Virus record (IMG/VR): IMGVR_UViG_3300037189_014166
Location: 1-32,764 of that record
DNA from: a virus
Reading direction: 5' to 3' (one strand)
Length of the DNA stretch: 32,764 nt
Part shown: piece by piece, positions 1-8,391 of the stretch
Numbering within the stretch: position 1 is the first letter of the stretch
Layout of the letters: every line of letters begins with the position of its first letter
The notes under the pieces: model-generated
Database searches by the model: none
The model's input: the letters and a program-made list of their open reading frames with translations, nothing else
Told to the model about the DNA's origin: nothing
Made by a program: the position numbers and the translations under genes

Positions 1-87
1 CTGGTATGGATGGAACGACGACGCGGCAAGACTAGCCGCGATCCTAGATCGAACACAAAGTGACGTCTGGCTAGTAGACCGCCCATC
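1..87. repeat. Terminal direct repeat (left copy)
   Basis: Bases 1-87 are identical to bases 32678-32764. Removing one copy gives a circle of about 32,677 bp, and the open reading frame at the right end continues in frame into the left end. An exact overlap of 87 bases inside a gene is more like an assembler k-mer overlap of a circular or permuted molecule than a biological terminal repeat. Confidence 0.9.
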
Positions 88-370
88 CGTTAGCGAGCTA
101 CACCCGACAACAAAACCAATCGAGCTGATCATGCGAGCTATCGATAACAGCAGCAGACCGGGATCAATCATCCTTGAACCATTCGGAGGAAGCGGATCAA
201 CACTGATCGCCGCAGAGATCTCGGGAAGACGAGCTAGAGTGATTGAACTTGACCCCGCATACTGCGACGTCATCGCACGCAGATACCAGGAGTCAACCGG
301 AGACATGCCAAAGCTCAACGGAGAAGACAAAGACATGATCATCGACGAACCAGAAGACGATAATGGCTAA
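1..370 (+). CDS. ParB-like/DNA methyltransferase fusion, C-terminal part (continues from the right end of the window)
   Basis: This is the C-terminal third of a protein that begins at 31686 and crosses the circle join; the frame is continuous (TGG codon at 2-4 equals 32679-32681). The motif EPFGGSGST followed by IELDPAYCDVIARRY is the S-adenosylmethionine-binding motif I plus the acidic motif II. Because motif IV (DPPW) lies before it, in the other half, the motif order is that of beta-type N6-adenine/N4-cytosine methyltransferases. The whole protein is about 453 aa. The gene ends 8 bp inside the small terminase gene, so both are probably translated from one message. A likely role is protecting phage DNA from host restriction; the recognised sequence cannot be read from the protein. 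Confidence 0.93.
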   Translation, partial: WYGWNDDAARLAAILDRTQSDVWLVDRPSVSELHPTTKPIELIMRAIDNSSRPGSIILEPFGGSGSTLIAAEISGRRARVIELDPAYCDVIARRYQESTGDMPKLNGEDKDMIIDEPEDDNG

Positions 371-806
371 ACCTGGACCACAACCAACACCAACTCACCT
401 GAGAGTCGTACGCGGAGAACGAAAGGACCGCATCAACACACAGGAACCAAAGCCCAAGAAGAAGAAGCCGAAATGCCCAGACTTCCTGAGCGACGAAGCA
501 AAGGTGATCTGGAGGAGAACGGCAAAGCAGCTAGAACAGATGGGGATGCTATACGAAGCAGACCAAGACATCTTGGCAGCATACGCAAATGCGGTCCAGA
601 ACTACGTGAAAGCAAGCGAGCTCGTAGATCGCTCAGGAGTTCTCATCAAAGGTCGAAGGGACGGGGTAGTCACAAACCCAGCCGTTCGTGTACAAAGGGA
701 CAGCGCCACACTGATCCGAATGCTTGCCGGCGAATTGGGTCTAACCCCATCCGCAAGGACACGACTGAAGGCGGACCAAAATGACACAGACGACTTCCTC
801 GACTAA
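363..806 (+). CDS. terS: Terminase small subunit, P27 family
   Basis: The 147-aa product is the DNA-recognition subunit of the packaging motor. It has a basic, proline-rich N-terminus (MAKPGPQPTPTHLRVVRGER, then a KPKKKK stretch), a helical middle region, and the C-terminal signature LAGELGLTPSARTRL typical of the P27-like small terminase family (Terminase_4). Its position directly before the large subunit fits. The start ATG overlaps the methyltransferase stop by 8 bp and the gene overlaps the large subunit by 26 bp, implying coupled translation. Identification rests on the signature and gene order. Confidence 0.92.
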   Translation: MAKPGPQPTPTHLRVVRGERKDRINTQEPKPKKKKPKCPDFLSDEAKVIWRRTAKQLEQMGMLYEADQDILAAYANAVQNYVKASELVDRSGVLIKGRRDGVVTNPAVRVQRDSATLIRMLAGELGLTPSARTRLKADQNDTDDFLD

Positions 807-2415
807 TGAAATCGAGTGGACTAGACCAGCTCACACGTCGGCAGGCAAGTATTTACCAGAAGGAGCATACTACGATGAGGATGCAGCAGACCGAGCGGTC
901 CAGTTCTTCGGATTACTGAAGCTAGTCGAAGGGCGCGGCGCCGGCGAACGCTGGGATCTGATGCCCTGGATGGAATACGAAGTGATTAGACCCCTCTTCG
1001 GATACAAGAGAGCTGACGGCACGCGCCTCTATCGAACTGTGTGGTTAGAGGTGCCTCGCAAGAACGCTAAAACTACGCTGGCAGCAGGACTAGCACTCTA
1101 TGGGCTCGTCGCCGACGGAGAACCGGGAGCACAGGTCTACATGGGAGCTCGAGACCGCCACCAAGCACGCATCTGCTTCGAATTAGCACGCAAAATGGTC
1201 CAGGCATCGCCGTCACTGAGAAAAAGATGCCGAGCGGTTAGATCTTACATCGAAGTGCCAGACACCGGCAGCGTACTTCGCACAATATCAGGAGAAGCCC
1301 TGGGCCAACACGGATTCAACGCGCACATCGCTGTGCTAGATGAGGTCCACGCACACAAAAACAGAGATATTTGGGACGTAATGGCAAGCTCGGTGGGAGC
1401 CAGAAGGCAACCAATCGTAATCGGGATCACAACAGCGGGCACATATGATGTAAACCACATCGCCTGGGAGCAGCACGACTACGCAGTGAGAGTGGCATCA
1501 AACGAGCTCGACGATCCATCCTACCTAGCCGTGATCTACGGCGTAGAACCAGAGGATGACTGGACAGAACCAAAAATCTGGAAAAAAGCAAACCCATCAA
1601 TGGGCGTGACAATCATGCCAGAGTTCTTCGAGGACGAAATCAGAAAAGCTAAGGTTAGCCCGGCCAGACAGACATCATTCGAGCAGCTCTACCTCAACAA
1701 ATGGACAAGAGAAGTCTCGCGCTGGATCAATATGGACTCATGGAGCACATGCGGGGAAAAACCAATCGACATTGAGGCCTACAAAGGCCGGGCATGCTTC
1801 GTGGGACTCGACCTATCATCGACAACAGACATCTCCGCCCTTGTGCAAATCTTCCCAGAGGAGGACGGAAGCTTCACGGTCTACCCACGCTTCTGGATCC
1901 CAACGGACAACCTGGCAGACAGAGAGCGCCGAGACCGGCTTCCATACGGACAATGGGCTGCAAGCGGCCACCTCAATATGACACCGGGCAACGTAATCGA
2001 CTACAGATTCATCAAACACGAGATCGAGCAGATGGCAACAGACTTCCATATCCTGGAGTTGGCCTACGATCCGTGGAACTCAACGCAACTAGTGGTTGAG
2101 CTGGCCGAACAGGGTCTTAGAGTGGCACCAACGCGTCAAGGATTCGCCACAATGTCGGCCCCAACCAAAGAACTTGAGAGATTGATCGTCTCAGGGCAGC
2201 TGAGCCACGGAAACCATCCCGTATTGGCGTCACACGCGGACGCGGCACTGGTTTCAACAGATCCGGCTGGTAATCTCAAACCTGACAAGGCGAAGAGCAC
2301 AGCTCGCATCGACGGTCTGGTCGCCCTCATCATGGCGCTCAACTCCGCGATGCTGGCAGGCACGTCGTTGACCGGAAAATCCGTCTATGAGGAACGAGGA
2401 GTAGAGCTACTATGA
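781..2415 (+). CDS. terL: Terminase large subunit
   Basis: The 544-aa packaging ATPase/nuclease is of the HK97-like Terminase_1 type. An unusual Walker A, VPRKNAKT (residues 91-98), lacks the classic GxxxxGK but is normal for this family. Walker B is IAVLDE (183-188), followed by HAHKN. The C-terminal RNase H-like nuclease begins at FVGLDLSSTTD, with the first catalytic Asp, continues through LAYDPWNS, and has a late HADAAL/KPDKAKSTARIDG segment that carries the other acidic residues. Length is normal. An AAGG sequence lies about 10 bases before the ATG. The stop overlaps the next start as ATGA. Confidence 0.96.
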   Translation: MTQTTSSTNEIEWTRPAHTSAGKYLPEGAYYDEDAADRAVQFFGLLKLVEGRGAGERWDLMPWMEYEVIRPLFGYKRADGTRLYRTVWLEVPRKNAKTTLAAGLALYGLVADGEPGAQVYMGARDRHQARICFELARKMVQASPSLRKRCRAVRSYIEVPDTGSVLRTISGEALGQHGFNAHIAVLDEVHAHKNRDIWDVMASSVGARRQPIVIGITTAGTYDVNHIAWEQHDYAVRVASNELDDPSYLAVIYGVEPEDDWTEPKIWKKANPSMGVTIMPEFFEDEIRKAKVSPARQTSFEQLYLNKWTREVSRWINMDSWSTCGEKPIDIEAYKGRACFVGLDLSSTTDISALVQIFPEEDGSFTVYPRFWIPTDNLADRERRDRLPYGQWAASGHLNMTPGNVIDYRFIKHEIEQMATDFHILELAYDPWNSTQLVVELAEQGLRVAPTRQGFATMSAPTKELERLIVSGQLSHGNHPVLASHADAALVSTDPAGNLKPDKAKSTARIDGLVALIMALNSAMLAGTSLTGKSVYEERGVELL

Positions 2416-2693
2416 GCATTATCGTCACAGCAACCACGGTCGGAACGGCCGCAACACAGATTATCTTGGTGGAGGACTTCGCCGCAGCAGCAAAAGACGG
2501 ACGGGTAACATACGAGATCCTGAACAACGGAAACACCACAATCTGGATTGGTGGGGATGACTCAGTCACCGATTCAACAGGAACCCCACTGCCAGCCGGT
2601 GGAGCAAGAACACTAGACCTGCGTCTTGGAGCAGCCGTCTACGCAATCTCAACAGCGGCCAGCCAAGACGTCCGCATCTTGGAGGTTCGATAA
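2412..2693 (+). CDS. Small beta-rich structural protein (possible head decoration)
   Basis: The 93-aa product has no cysteine, signal peptide or membrane segment. Alternating hydrophobic and polar residues (VTYEILNNGNTTIWIGGDD, then PLPAGGARTLDLRLG and AVYAIS) suggest a small beta sandwich, as in actinophage virion proteins that display or decorate heads or tails. It starts by a 4-bp ATGA overlap with terL. That it is a virion protein is inferred from its place between terminase and portal and from composition; no specific family is recognised. Confidence 0.75.
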   Translation: MSIIVTATTVGTAATQIILVEDFAAAAKDGRVTYEILNNGNTTIWIGGDDSVTDSTGTPLPAGGARTLDLRLGAAVYAISTAASQDVRILEVR

Positions 2694-2694
2694 C

Positions 2695-3525
2695 ATGGAT
2701 AGCTCATTCTACTCACCAGGTGGAGCCGGCGCAGCTGCAGACACCGATGCATACACACTATTTCGCAAGATCAATGTATCAAGCACCTACGAATGGGTCT
2801 CACCCACAAGCGTAGGAGGTTCTACATCTCAGTACACTCAAATGCGTGGCGGGTGGGCAGTTCCAGTACAGTTCGCTCAACCAACATCAGTCTCAGACAT
2901 TATCATCCCGATCTACGACCTAAACCTTAGTGGCACAACCCCGTGGGGACAGCCGGCCATCAATGCCGGCGTCACAATACAGATCAACCTATGGGAAACA
3001 GACGATAATGGAATGCCAACCAACCACCTCGACGTTCTTCAAACACAAGAAAAGACTGTCACAGGTGGGGGCAGAGAGACAATCGTCGTCCCGGTCAACA
3101 GATACTTCGAAGCCAACAAGAAATACTGGCTTGGATTCGTACACACATTCGCGGCGGCCAACAAAGATCTCAACCCAAACTCGACCTACGACATAGTCGA
3201 AGGAGAAATCGTTCCAGGATCAACGGCACAGCTATTTACACCTCTCGCATTCTCACTCGCAGAGACAAACCAATACCCATTCGGAGCCGGTCTGATTATC
3301 TCGCAAGGAGATGAGGACAATGGTCAACAAGTATTTACGAACAGCGCAAACGTAAGCTACGGTCCGCTCTACAACTACGATGATGATACAACGGCCCGAG
3401 ATCTATTCACCGAATCCCCAGGAGGATCATGGAATCCTACCTATGACTTCATAACAGATAGATCTCACGACATCAAGGGAACAAACAACGGCTATGTGTT
3501 CTACTTCCGGGCGAACATTGACTAG
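2695..3525 (+). CDS. Putative beta-rich virion protein, unknown function
   Basis: The 276-aa protein is Gly/Ser/Thr/Asn-rich and predicted mostly beta, for example TPWGQPAINAGVTIQINLWE and VPVNRYFEANKKYWLGFVH. The last reads like the core of jelly-roll or carbohydrate-binding modules, where a strand with aromatic residues packs a sandwich. The start at 2695 was chosen because a GGAGG lies 9 bases upstream; the open frame extends upstream but that part overlaps the previous gene. Likely a virion surface protein made with the gene at 2412. No catalytic motif is visible and the fold is an inference. Confidence 0.72.
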   Translation: MDSSFYSPGGAGAAADTDAYTLFRKINVSSTYEWVSPTSVGGSTSQYTQMRGGWAVPVQFAQPTSVSDIIIPIYDLNLSGTTPWGQPAINAGVTIQINLWETDDNGMPTNHLDVLQTQEKTVTGGGRETIVVPVNRYFEANKKYWLGFVHTFAAANKDLNPNSTYDIVEGEIVPGSTAQLFTPLAFSLAETNQYPFGAGLIISQGDEDNGQQVFTNSANVSYGPLYNYDDDTTARDLFTESPGGSWNPTYDFITDRSHDIKGTNNGYVFYFRANID

Positions 3526-3736
3526 AGCATATAAGCGCCTCGCATACACGAAGCGAGTGCTCGTAAACCTGAAATCAGGCGCCGCGTTCCGTGGCAACCT
3601 GACAAAGGAAATAGGGCAGCTCATCGTGATCCAATCAGCGGAGTACATCGAACCCGGAGCAGAGGCAATCTCAGCGCCAGGCGAGATCATCATCGAGAAA
3701 TCGAACATCGAGTTCATTCAAATCATCGGAGGGTAA
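3494..3736 (+). CDS. Sm-like small phage protein
   Basis: Up to 80 aa. The core VLVNLKSGAAFRGNLTKEIGQLIVI, an acidic stretch with GEIIIEKSNIEFIQII, matches the five-strand pattern of Sm/LSm-like barrels (strand, GxxFxGxL turn, strand, final I-x-F-I-Q strand). Similar short proteins lie between terminase and portal in other actinophages as I recall them; their job is not known to me. The start is uncertain. ATG 3494 has an AAGGGA 13 bases upstream and overlaps the previous gene by 32 bp, while a TTG at 3518 would give an 8-bp overlap and a product starting MTRAYKRLAY. Confidence 0.7.
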   Translation: MCSTSGRTLTRAYKRLAYTKRVLVNLKSGAAFRGNLTKEIGQLIVIQSAEYIEPGAEAISAPGEIIIEKSNIEFIQIIGG

Positions 3737-3739
3737 GGG

Positions 3740-5686
3740 ATGGCAATCGTTCAGAACGGAGACGGTCTGCTGAACGTGCGGGCAATTTCACCGATGTCGT
3801 CGCTCATTAGCGGCAGCATCAAGCTCTTTGACGACCGCATGATCGACTACGCGGAGCTCTATAAATCTCAACACGAGGTTCGCACAGTCATTGACTTCCT
3901 AGCACGCAACATCTCGCAGATCCCTCTACACGCCTACCGCCGCGTCTCAGACAACGAGCGCGAGCGAATCACGGGCAGCGACCTAACCAATGCGCTAGAG
4001 CACCCAGACGTCTACGTCACACGCTCACGCTGGATGGAAGCATTAGTCAAGGATCTCTGCATCTTCGACGAGGCAATCCGGATCAAGGTCCGAAACGCAG
4101 ATGGCAAGATCGCCCTAGTGCGAGTGCCCCCAACGATGGTCAAACCGATCGGAACAAACTGGCTGCGCCCGGACGGATATGAGATCATTGGCAAAGAGAC
4201 AACCCTCCGTTACACCAGAGACGAAGTCATTCACATTCACGGCTACGATCCAAAAGACCCTCGCAAGGGACTTTCGCCACTGGAAACACTGCGCCAGCTC
4301 ATGGCAGAGCAGTACGCAGCAGCAGAACACCGCGAAGGATTGTGGAAGCAGGGAGCCAGAGCATCCCTAGTAATCGAGCGACCATTGGGAGCACCAACCT
4401 GGTCTGACACAGCTCGCTCTAGATTCAGAGCCGAATGGGATTCAAGCTACACAGGCGGCAAGAACGCCGGTAAGACAGCAGTACTAGAAGAGGGCATGGT
4501 GGCAAAGCCACTCGAAACCTTCTCACCACGCGATTCACAGTTCCTAGAAAGCTCACAACTAGCACGCGAGATTGTAGCAGGAGCATATGGAGTGCCAATC
4601 GGCCTACTCGGACTAGGGGCATCAACCTACGCTTCATTGAGCGAGCAGAACAGACAGCTCTACCAGAACGCATTAGCTCCGTGGCTGACGCTGATCCAGG
4701 AAGAACTAGAAGCCCAACTTTTGCCTGAGTTCAACTCACCAGACACATACCTCGAGTTCATGCTAGCCGACAAGCTCAAAGGCAGCTTCGAAGAGCAAGC
4801 AGCCGTCCTACAGGCATCAGTTGGAGCACCCTATCTAACAAGAAACGAAGCTCGAGCACGACTGAACCTCTCAGCGATCGCTGGGGGAGATGAACTGGTT
4901 ACCCCTCTCAACGTAATGATCGGAGGGCAAGCAAGCCCACAAGATAGCGTAAGCGACGAACGCATTTTGGGAAGCAGCGCTGCACAACCCCCAAAAGGTA
5001 AAGCGGCCTTAGGCCGCGACACCTACGTTCAGGTCCGCAAAGAAGCAACAGAAGAGCTCAACACCATATTCAGATCAAACCTGAATAGACAACGCAAAGC
5101 CGTCCTGAGTAAACTCGGAGCACAGAAGAGCGAAATCGCTCACATAAAGGCAAACGCTGGACGTATCTACGACCGAGCAAGATTTGACAAAGAGCTAGCA
5201 AAGGATCTGGAGCCAGCGCTAAAGCGAACCGCAAAGAAATCAGCAGCCACAGTAGGAACATGGGACGTTGACAATGCCGAAAACTGGCTAAAGGCCGTGG
5301 CTCTTTCGACGGCAAAAAGAGTGAACAAAGCAACAGAGGCCAGGATTGCTTCCAGCCTCCAAGACCTAGAAGACGACATGGATGCGATCGACGCACTGGA
5401 CGGCCTATTTGACGACATGACTGACAACGATGTTGTCTCAGCGTCATGGACCGTAGCATCATCAGTGGCAAACTTCGCACGAAACGAAAGCGCAACAGAG
5501 AACGGTCGCAGAATGAAAACCTGGATAGTCACCTCGGGCAATCCAAGAGCATCACACGCAGCGCTAAACGGAGAAAGCGTTCCAGTCACCGGGAACTTCT
5601 CGAACGGAGCACGCTGGCCGGGAGATCCGGATCTAGATGTAGACGAGACGGCAAACTGCGCATGCATTTGCGACTTCGGAGACTAG
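3740..5686 (+). CDS. Portal protein fused to a MuF-like minor head domain
   Basis: The 648-aa product joins two virion proteins. Residues 1 to about 400 are an HK97-family portal (Phage_portal): it has the segment SQHEVRTVIDFLARNISQIPLHAYRR, a central IHIHGYDPKDPRKGLSPLE motif, and AREIVAGAYGVPIGLLGL. The rest is a helical region ending in a MuF-type domain, KTWIVTSGNPRASHAALNGE ... ENCxC-like tail TANCACICDF, normally found in a separate minor head protein. The portal forms the DNA entry ring; MuF domains are thought to contribute to head morphogenesis or to be injected. GGAGG lies 6 bases before the ATG. Confidence 0.92.
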   Translation: MAIVQNGDGLLNVRAISPMSSLISGSIKLFDDRMIDYAELYKSQHEVRTVIDFLARNISQIPLHAYRRVSDNERERITGSDLTNALEHPDVYVTRSRWMEALVKDLCIFDEAIRIKVRNADGKIALVRVPPTMVKPIGTNWLRPDGYEIIGKETTLRYTRDEVIHIHGYDPKDPRKGLSPLETLRQLMAEQYAAAEHREGLWKQGARASLVIERPLGAPTWSDTARSRFRAEWDSSYTGGKNAGKTAVLEEGMVAKPLETFSPRDSQFLESSQLAREIVAGAYGVPIGLLGLGASTYASLSEQNRQLYQNALAPWLTLIQEELEAQLLPEFNSPDTYLEFMLADKLKGSFEEQAAVLQASVGAPYLTRNEARARLNLSAIAGGDELVTPLNVMIGGQASPQDSVSDERILGSSAAQPPKGKAALGRDTYVQVRKEATEELNTIFRSNLNRQRKAVLSKLGAQKSEIAHIKANAGRIYDRARFDKELAKDLEPALKRTAKKSAATVGTWDVDNAENWLKAVALSTAKRVNKATEARIASSLQDLEDDMDAIDALDGLFDDMTDNDVVSASWTVASSVANFARNESATENGRRMKTWIVTSGNPRASHAALNGESVPVTGNFSNGARWPGDPDLDVDETANCACICDFGD

Positions 5687-5687
5687 A

Positions 5688-7079
5688 ATGGCCAACACAA
5701 AACTAGAAGATGGTGACTTCGTAGCACCAGAAGGAGCTCAAGAAGAGGCTCTGCTAGGCCTTCGATGGAGAGAAGAATACAAACGCGGGGGGACCGCAAT
5801 CGGAGTAGCTAGAGCAAGAGACATCTCAAACGGAGCAAACCTGTCACGAGACACAATCCAGAGAATGGTCAGTTACTTTGCCCGGCATGAAGTCGACAAA
5901 CAAGCCGAGGGATGGTCAAGGGGAGAAGCAGGATACCCGTCAGCAGGCCGAATCGCCTGGGCGCTCTGGGGCGGAGATCCGGGAAGATCGTGGGCAGAGG
6001 GTCTCCAAAGGCGGATTCAAGAAGAGCAAGACGGTATTGAAGAAGAGAACCAAGAGAGCACCAATACAAACAAGGAGGCTAGAAGCCATATGAACGTAAA
6101 ATCATTCCCAGTTGACACCATTGAGGTGAAAGCAGCAGCATCAGACATCGCGCCTAACGGAGAGTTCACGGCGCTAGTAAGCGTGTTCGGAAACACCGAC
6201 CTAGTCGGAGACCGGGTGATGCCCGGAGCATTCGCAAAAAGCCTTGCAGCCTACGCGTCAGCCGGAAAGAACCTCCCGATCGTCTGGTCACACGACTGGG
6301 GAAACGCAGAATCATTCATCGGAAAGACGATAAGCGCCGAAGAGACCGAGGATGGCCTACTGATCCGTGGAGCCTTCTTTGACACACCAAGAGCTCAAAC
6401 AGTGCGCACGCTCCTAGCCGAGCGAGTGGTCAACGAGTTCAGCTTTGCCTACGACATCCTAAATGAACAAAAAGGATCAGACGGAGTAAACGAACTTCTC
6501 GAGCTAAGCATCCTTGAGGCCGGGCCAACGCTGAAAGGCGCAAACCCAGCCACACAGCTCATAGCAGCAAAATCGGCAGATATCAACAGTAAAGCCGAAC
6601 CAGGCGAATTGAGCGAAGGATCCTATGTAGAATGGGAGGATGGCTACGGCCGCGTTGAATACATCATGACAGAGGGAACCTTTGGCGTCGAGGGCGACGA
6701 GCTCAGCCCGGTAGCCTCACCAGAAGACCCACTAGCCCTGGTTCGCATCTTCCAAGAAACAGCCGAAGGCTACATCCCAACAGATCTATTTACAGCATTC
6801 CGCTTCTCAGAGCTTCAAACAAGCGAAGAAAAGCAGGCCAAGAGCGCAGCTGGCCAGAGAGTTGTGAACGCAAAGGCAGGGCGCACTCTGTCTACGAAGA
6901 ACGAGAATCTCGTCAAGCAGGCCAAAAACCTACTCGAAGAGGTGATTAGTTCGCTCGATACACCGGCAGATCCTGCCAAGTCTGAGGAACCCATTGAGGT
7001 CAAGGCCGAGGAGCAGGGGATGGATCCGGGGATCGCGGCAACACTCATCGAACTCACCGAGCTCGATGCCGATCTCTAA
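5688..7079 (+). CDS. Capsid maturation protease (U35/HK97 prohead type) with extra N- and C-terminal domains
   Basis: The 463-aa protein has three recognisable parts. Residues 24-103 form a phage domain of unknown function with GGTAIGVARARDI, FARHEVDK and SAGRIAWALWGGDPGRSWA. Residues about 135-295 are the HK97-type prohead protease: the His in LPIVWSHDW (H202) and the Ser in NEFSFAYD (S252) are the expected catalytic pair. Residues 311-377 (SYVEWEDGYGRVEYIM ... GYIPTDLFTAFRFSELQ) look like a small SH3-like domain found in phage proteases. The C-terminus is helical and may act as a scaffold or delta domain. An internal ATG at 6090, with a strong AAGGAGG, probably gives a second, 329-aa protease lacking the N-terminal domain. 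Confidence 0.92.
   Translation: MANTKLEDGDFVAPEGAQEEALLGLRWREEYKRGGTAIGVARARDISNGANLSRDTIQRMVSYFARHEVDKQAEGWSRGEAGYPSAGRIAWALWGGDPGRSWAEGLQRRIQEEQDGIEEENQESTNTNKEARSHMNVKSFPVDTIEVKAAASDIAPNGEFTALVSVFGNTDLVGDRVMPGAFAKSLAAYASAGKNLPIVWSHDWGNAESFIGKTISAEETEDGLLIRGAFFDTPRAQTVRTLLAERVVNEFSFAYDILNEQKGSDGVNELLELSILEAGPTLKGANPATQLIAAKSADINSKAEPGELSEGSYVEWEDGYGRVEYIMTEGTFGVEGDELSPVASPEDPLALVRIFQETAEGYIPTDLFTAFRFSELQTSEEKQAKSAAGQRVVNAKAGRTLSTKNENLVKQAKNLLEEVISSLDTPADPAKSEEPIEVKAEEQGMDPGIAATLIELTELDADL
6072..6092 (+). promoter_or_regulatory. Internal ribosome binding site and start inside the protease gene
   Basis: AAGGAGG at 6072-6078 is followed after 11 bases by ATG 6090-6092, in the frame of the protease. 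It is among the best Shine-Dalgarno sequences in the window, while the annotated start at 5688 has little. The site lies exactly between the N-terminal domain and the protease domain. Confidence 0.7.
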
Positions 7080-7101
7080 AACCAACCCAACAGGAGAAAA
7101 T

Positions 7102-8298
7102 ATGAAGCACCTGATCGAACAAGCTAAGCAGCTTGCGGCAGTTGCAGCTGAAGAAGGACGCGCTCTCACATCAGAAGAGCGTGAAACCGTCGAAGCCGCA
7201 ATCTCTGGCGCAAAGGCTGTCAAGGCAGACAACGAACTCCGTAAAGCAGTAGACACACTCGGTTCAGAACTCGCTGGCGCACAGGTAGAAGATACCACAA
7301 CGTCAACAGCTCGCACACCGGGCGCAAAGCTCTTCGCAGACCCAGCATTCAAGAGCTGGATCGCAGAAGCAAACCGCAACGGACAACCAGACGTAAAATC
7401 ACTAGTAAACTCACCATCAGTAGCAGTCGGTGGAATCAAGGCAACACTCCTTGGATCATCAGACACATCAGCAGGATCATTGATCACAAACGATCGATAT
7501 GCTCCAGTTGGTATTGCCTACGGTCGCGGTGGCCTAAACGCACTCAACCTCGTCACAATTGGTTCAACAACCTCAGACGCAGTTGACTTCGCTCGCGCAA
7601 TGCGCATTACAGGCGGACAGTCTGTAAACGCAGCTGCTCCAGTCGCAGAAGGAAACTCAGCCGCAGAATCAACACTGACGTTCGTCAAGGACACAGCAGT
7701 AGTTCGCGACCTACGTACTTTCATCCCAGCTTCGACTCGCGCATTAGCAGACGCAGCTCAACTTGAGACGATCGCCAACAACTTCCTCACATATGCAATC
7801 CAGGAAGAGCTTGAAGATCAAATCATCAACGGAAACGGCTCAGGCGAGAACATGACTGGTATTTTCAACACCGGTTACGTCCAAGCACAGGCCTACGACA
7901 CAGACATCATCACATCAATCCGCAAGGCGATCCGCAAGGTGGAAACAGTTGGCAACAGCCGCTCAACCGCAGTGTTGGTTCACCCAGAGGACAATGAGAA
8001 GATTGATCTCCTACTTGATGCAAATGACGCGTACTACTTCGGTGGACCGGCAGTGACATCAACACCTACGATCTGGGGACTCCCTCGCGTCGTATCTTCC
8101 GCAGTGCCAGTAGGAAACGCCATCGTTGGCGACTTCCGTAAGGCAATCATCTGGGAGCGCCAGCCGCTAACAGTGTCACTGTACCCACAGCACAGCGACT
8201 ATGCTATCAAGGGCCTCGTAGCTCTCGTAGCACAAGCACGCGCTGCGTTCGGTGTCATTCACCCAGAAGCGTTCTGCACGGTCGACCTGACCGCGTAG
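7102..8298 (+). CDS. Major capsid protein, HK97 fold
   Basis: The 398-aa shell protein is of the HK97 family (Phage_capsid). A charged helical N-terminus (MKHLIEQAKQLAAVAAEEGR to about residue 70) resembles a delta/scaffold region cleaved by the upstream protease. The mature part has the family segments TFVKDTAVVRDLRTFIPAST, AIQEELEDQIINGNGSGENMTGI and VLVHPEDNEKI ... GLPRVVSSAVPVGNAIVGDFRKA. The start at 7102 was chosen for AGGAG five bases upstream; the frame is open further 5' but overlaps the protease gene. A stable hairpin follows the stop. Confidence 0.96.
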   Translation: MKHLIEQAKQLAAVAAEEGRALTSEERETVEAAISGAKAVKADNELRKAVDTLGSELAGAQVEDTTTSTARTPGAKLFADPAFKSWIAEANRNGQPDVKSLVNSPSVAVGGIKATLLGSSDTSAGSLITNDRYAPVGIAYGRGGLNALNLVTIGSTTSDAVDFARAMRITGGQSVNAAAPVAEGNSAAESTLTFVKDTAVVRDLRTFIPASTRALADAAQLETIANNFLTYAIQEELEDQIINGNGSGENMTGIFNTGYVQAQAYDTDIITSIRKAIRKVETVGNSRSTAVLVHPEDNEKIDLLLDANDAYYFGGPAVTSTPTIWGLPRVVSSAVPVGNAIVGDFRKAIIWERQPLTVSLYPQHSDYAIKGLVALVAQARAAFGVIHPEAFCTVDLTA

Positions 8299-8310
8299 TC
8301 TAAGCTTCAA

Positions 8311-8358
8311 AGACGGCCCGGTCGAGGGATGGCGAAGGCCACCTTCACCGGGCCGTCT
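8311..8358 (+). terminator. Nested hairpin after the capsid gene
   Basis: AGACGGCCCGGT (8311-8322) pairs perfectly with ACCGGGCCGTCT (8347-8358). Inside the loop a second perfect hairpin, GAAGG-CCA-CCTTC (8334-8346), forms. No U-run follows, so full termination is doubtful. It may be a partial terminator or a 3'-end stabiliser that raises capsid mRNA relative to the downstream genes. Confidence 0.65.
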
Positions 8359-8391
8359 GCGTGAAACCCTAATCAAACCAAAGGAGAACAA

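Noticed and set aside
1-87. Biological direct terminal repeat
   Set aside because: The repeat is inside a gene with no ends-related structure, and its 87-base length fits an assembly k-mer overlap of a circular sequence; physical ends were not shown.
2626-2694. Longer start for the 2695 gene
   Set aside because: It lies within the previous gene; GGAGG nine bases before ATG 2695 is decisive.
6994-7101. Longer start for the capsid gene
   Set aside because: It overlaps the protease gene, and AGGAG with proper spacing marks ATG 7102.
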